Positions 5,670 through 7,054 of a stretch of DNA of 7,054 bases are shown piece after piece. The stretch covers positions 1 through 7,054 of the forward strand of contig CALISX010000338.1 of NCBI GenBank assembly GCA_938041725.1. Direction: 5' to 3'. The notes under the pieces were generated by a model that saw only the letters and a program-made list of their open reading frames with translations, was not told where the DNA came from and searched no databases. A program made the translations under genes and the position numbers. The stretch is from an uncultured Lachnoanaerobaculum sp. (GTDB lineage Bacteria; Bacillota; Clostridia; Lachnospirales; Lachnospiraceae). Position 1 is the stretch's first letter; every line of letters starts with the position of its first letter.

Positions 5670-6157
5670 CGGGTCCGCCTCAGGCCTTGGGCAGCACCAC
5701 TGCCATCACCATTCCCGAAAGCGTATTGAGTGTGGAGGGAGCAGTGAGCGATGTGGAGGTGGAAGTGGATATTTCCAAATACCTGCCCAGAGAGATCAAG
5801 GTAGTAGGCTCCTCAGTGATTTCCGTGGTGCTGGGGGTGGAGGCCCTAAGCCACCGCTCCCTGACATTGGAGATGGAGGATATAGAGCTGAAAGGAAGAA
5901 GGCTGGGAGATTTGTATTCCATGATCCCGGAACAGATTACTGTGGTGGTATCTGGAACCTTTGATGGAGGAAATATGCCCACAGCAAAGGATCTCCAAGG
6001 ATCTGTGGATGTGGCTACCTGGACAACGGGGCGGTACAGTGCATCTTTAACTTTTCATCCCCCCCAGGGGGTTCGGGTGGATTCCTACACTCCCTTTGAG
6101 GTGGAGGTGATCCATGGGGTGATTGCTACTCCCTCTACCCAGGAAGAATCCCCCTAG
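5597..6157 (+). CDS. cdaR: CdaR (YbbR-domain protein), C-terminal part in the -1 frame
   Basis: A 186-aa continuation (residues 237-422 of the joined protein) holding YbbR repeat three (about 230-318) and repeat four (about 322-412), then a short tail ending ESP and a TAG stop. Repeat hallmarks are GGTPAQGY, where repeat two has EGTPAAGY, then IQVTGPP, and ITVVVSGTF in repeat four. The frame is open from 5546, but it has no ATG near its beginning, and its first possible start (GTG 5600) has no properly spaced ribosome binding site: the nearest AGGAG is 18 nt away. Independent translation is therefore unlikely. It is best read as the second half of cdaR, reached by a -1 shift or separated by a one-base deletion. 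Confidence 0.85.
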   Translation, partial: SVGGTPAQGYRFTGVRTNVRSIQVTGPPQALGSTTAITIPESVLSVEGAVSDVEVEVDISKYLPREIKVVGSSVISVVLGVEALSHRSLTLEMEDIELKGRRLGDLYSMIPEQITVVVSGTFDGGNMPTAKDLQGSVDVATWTTGRYSASLTFHPPQGVRVDSYTPFEVEVIHGVIATPSTQEESP

Positions 6158-6202
6158 GATTCGAAAAACAGCAAGAACCCTGTGAAGGGATTCATGAGCA
6201 GG

Positions 6203-6243
6203 AAAAAAGGCAGACATCAGATTCCCTTGATGCAGGCTTTTTT
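6203..6243 (+). terminator. Weak intrinsic terminator or attenuator between cdaR and ptsH
   Basis: AAAAAAG (6203-6209) can pair with CTTTTTT (6237-6243), and CATCA (6215-6219) with TGATG (6228-6232), giving an imperfect hairpin ending in a T6 tract. A competing stem, AAGGGA (6185-6190) with TCCCTT (6223-6228), is partly exclusive with it. The stem is A-T rich and interrupted, so termination would be partial. I find no good promoter between cdaR and ptsH, so some read-through into ptsH is likely, or its promoter is atypical. Confidence 0.3.
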
Positions 6244-6263
6244 GGAATAGGAATGGAGGAAAC

Positions 6264-6533
6264 ATGGTTTCAGAAACACTTACAATTGTCAATCCCAGCG
6301 GGCTTCATCTGCGTCCCGCAGGGAGTCTTTGCAAAAGCGCTTTGAAGTATGAGTCCAAAATCAATCTGATATTCGGGGATATCACAGCCAATGCCAAAAG
6401 TGTGCTAAGCGTTTTGGGGGCCTGTATCAAATGCGGGGACCAGGTGGTTTTGGAATGCAATGGGAAGGATGAGCAGGAAGCACTGTTGGATTTAACCAAT
6501 TTAATTAAGTCGGGGTTCGATGAGCTCAAATAA
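6264..6533 (+). CDS. ptsH: HPr, phosphocarrier protein of the PTS
   Basis: An 89-aa cytoplasmic protein of normal HPr length. The active-site histidine is His15 in SGLHLRPAG (12-20), phosphorylated by Enzyme I and passed to sugar-specific EIIA domains. Ser46 (ANAKSVLSVLG, 42-52) is the regulatory site of HPr kinase/phosphorylase in Firmicutes, where P-Ser-HPr is corepressor for CcpA. Both sites are intact, so this is a full PTS HPr and not a Crh-type variant, which lacks His15. GGAGG (6255-6259) is 4 nt before the ATG. ptsI follows after 12 nt, forming the usual ptsHI operon. Confidence 0.97.
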   Translation: MVSETLTIVNPSGLHLRPAGSLCKSALKYESKINLIFGDITANAKSVLSVLGACIKCGDQVVLECNGKDEQEALLDLTNLIKSGFDELK

Positions 6534-6545
6534 GAGAGGTGATGT

Positions 6546-7054
6546 ATGAAGTTTAAGGGAACAGGGGTATCTGCAGGGATTGGTATTGGAAGGGCTGTTG
6601 TAGTACGGGAGGTGCAGGCCCAGATCGAAAAAAGAAGCATTACCCGGATTGAGGAGGAGCTTGCACTGTTTCAAAAAAGCCTGGATGCCACCAAGGAGGA
6701 AACCCGGCGGATGGTGGAGGATCTGGAGAAAAATGCTGGGGCCAAGGAGGCAGAGATCCTCCAGGGACATATCCTGCTGCTGCAGGATCCCATGCTGGTG
6801 CAGGAGATTGAGGGACGAATCAGAGGGGATTCCCTTTGTGCAGAATATGTGATCACCGATGTATGCGACCAGTATGCGGCGGTGTTTGCCTCCATGGATG
6901 ATGAGTTGATGCAGCAAAGGGCAGCAGATATGCGGGATCTTAAGGGCCGTCTGGTGAAAAAAATCCTGGGCCTGGAGGCGGTGGATGTGGGCGCTCTGCC
7001 AAAGGGAAGCATTTTGGTGGCAGAGGACCTTACCCCATCCATGACCGCAGGATT
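6546..7054 (+). CDS. ptsI: PTS Enzyme I (phosphoenolpyruvate-protein phosphotransferase), 5' part
   Basis: The first 169 codons of Enzyme I, which autophosphorylates from PEP and passes the phosphate to HPr His15. The family's N-terminal motif appears as GTGVSAGIGIGRAVV (about residues 5-19). The helical HPr-binding region follows, with GHILLLQDPML (about 76-86) and MDDELMQQRAADMRDLKGR (about 117-135), both well conserved in Enzyme I. The swivel domain resumes at GSILVAEDLTPS. The catalytic histidine (near residue 190) and the PEP-binding C-terminal domain lie beyond the window end, so function of the whole gene cannot be confirmed. ATG 6546 has GAGAGG (6534-6539) with 6-nt spacing and follows the ptsH stop by 12 nt. 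Confidence 0.95.
   Translation, partial: MKFKGTGVSAGIGIGRAVVVREVQAQIEKRSITRIEEELALFQKSLDATKEETRRMVEDLEKNAGAKEAEILQGHILLLQDPMLVQEIEGRIRGDSLCAEYVITDVCDQYAAVFASMDDELMQQRAADMRDLKGRLVKKILGLEAVDVGALPKGSILVAEDLTPSMTAG

Noticed and set aside
6059..6071. C7-A-G5 homopolymer palindrome in cdaR.
   Set aside because: It has no room for a loop, and the reading frame is intact across it (HPPQGV), so no function is implied.
5600..6157. Downstream cdaR frame as an independent gene starting at GTG 5600.
   Set aside because: There is no suitably spaced ribosome binding site, and the first residues are the middle of a YbbR repeat that begins in the upstream frame.
6180..6194. CTGTGAAGGGATTCA resembles a CcpA cre site upstream of ptsH.
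   Set aside because: It has about three mismatches to the cre consensus, including the central C of CG, so it is too weak to call.

Overview
The window looks like chromosomal DNA of a Gram-positive Firmicute of the Clostridia, most likely a Lachnospiraceae (gut Clostridium cluster XIVa type). The clues are the DUF3793-flavodoxin pair, sigma-A promoters with 17-bp spacers and extended -10 elements, strong purine-rich ribosome binding sites, a CdaA/CdaR (YbbR) c-di-AMP module and a ptsH-ptsI pair. All genes are on the + strand, and there is no sign of an insertion sequence, prophage or CRISPR.

Region 1 (1-1405): a near-consensus promoter (77-105), overlapped by a GTTAG/CTAAC dyad, drives a DUF3793 protein and a short-chain flavodoxin. 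This looks like a metal- or redox-responsive two-gene operon. A 3' region with several strong hairpins follows, ending in an intrinsic terminator (1372-1405). The first 76 bases hold only a tandem 8-mer and no assignable gene.

Region 2 (1442-2417): a promoter is followed by a large concentric dyad centred on base 1493. Its right arm contains the Shine-Dalgarno sequence of a YitT/DUF2179 family membrane protein.

Region 3 (2439-6157): a strong promoter and a structured leader of about 145 nt precede a tightly packed operon. It encodes a small two-helix membrane protein, a polytopic membrane protein (8-nt gene overlap), the membrane diadenylate cyclase CdaA, and the YbbR-domain regulator CdaR (23-nt overlap with cdaA). 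The first two are proteins I do not recognise functionally. CdaA makes c-di-AMP, and CdaR is its extracytoplasmic partner.

The most notable observation is in cdaR. The gene is split into two frames, and the junction falls exactly on a canonical -1 slippery heptamer, A AAT TTT (5591-5597). A Shine-Dalgarno-like AGGAG lies 9 nt upstream, and a perfect 7-bp stem begins 6 nt downstream. This is the architecture of dnaX-type programmed -1 frameshifting and would give a 259-aa short and a 422-aa full-length CdaR. A one-T deletion or a sequencing error in the T-run would give the same picture and must be excluded first.

Region 4 (6264-7054): ptsH (HPr, with His15 and Ser46) and the 5' 169 codons of ptsI (Enzyme I), which runs off the window. 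A weak hairpin with a T-tract lies between cdaR and ptsH. glmM, which follows cdaR in Bacillus, is absent here.
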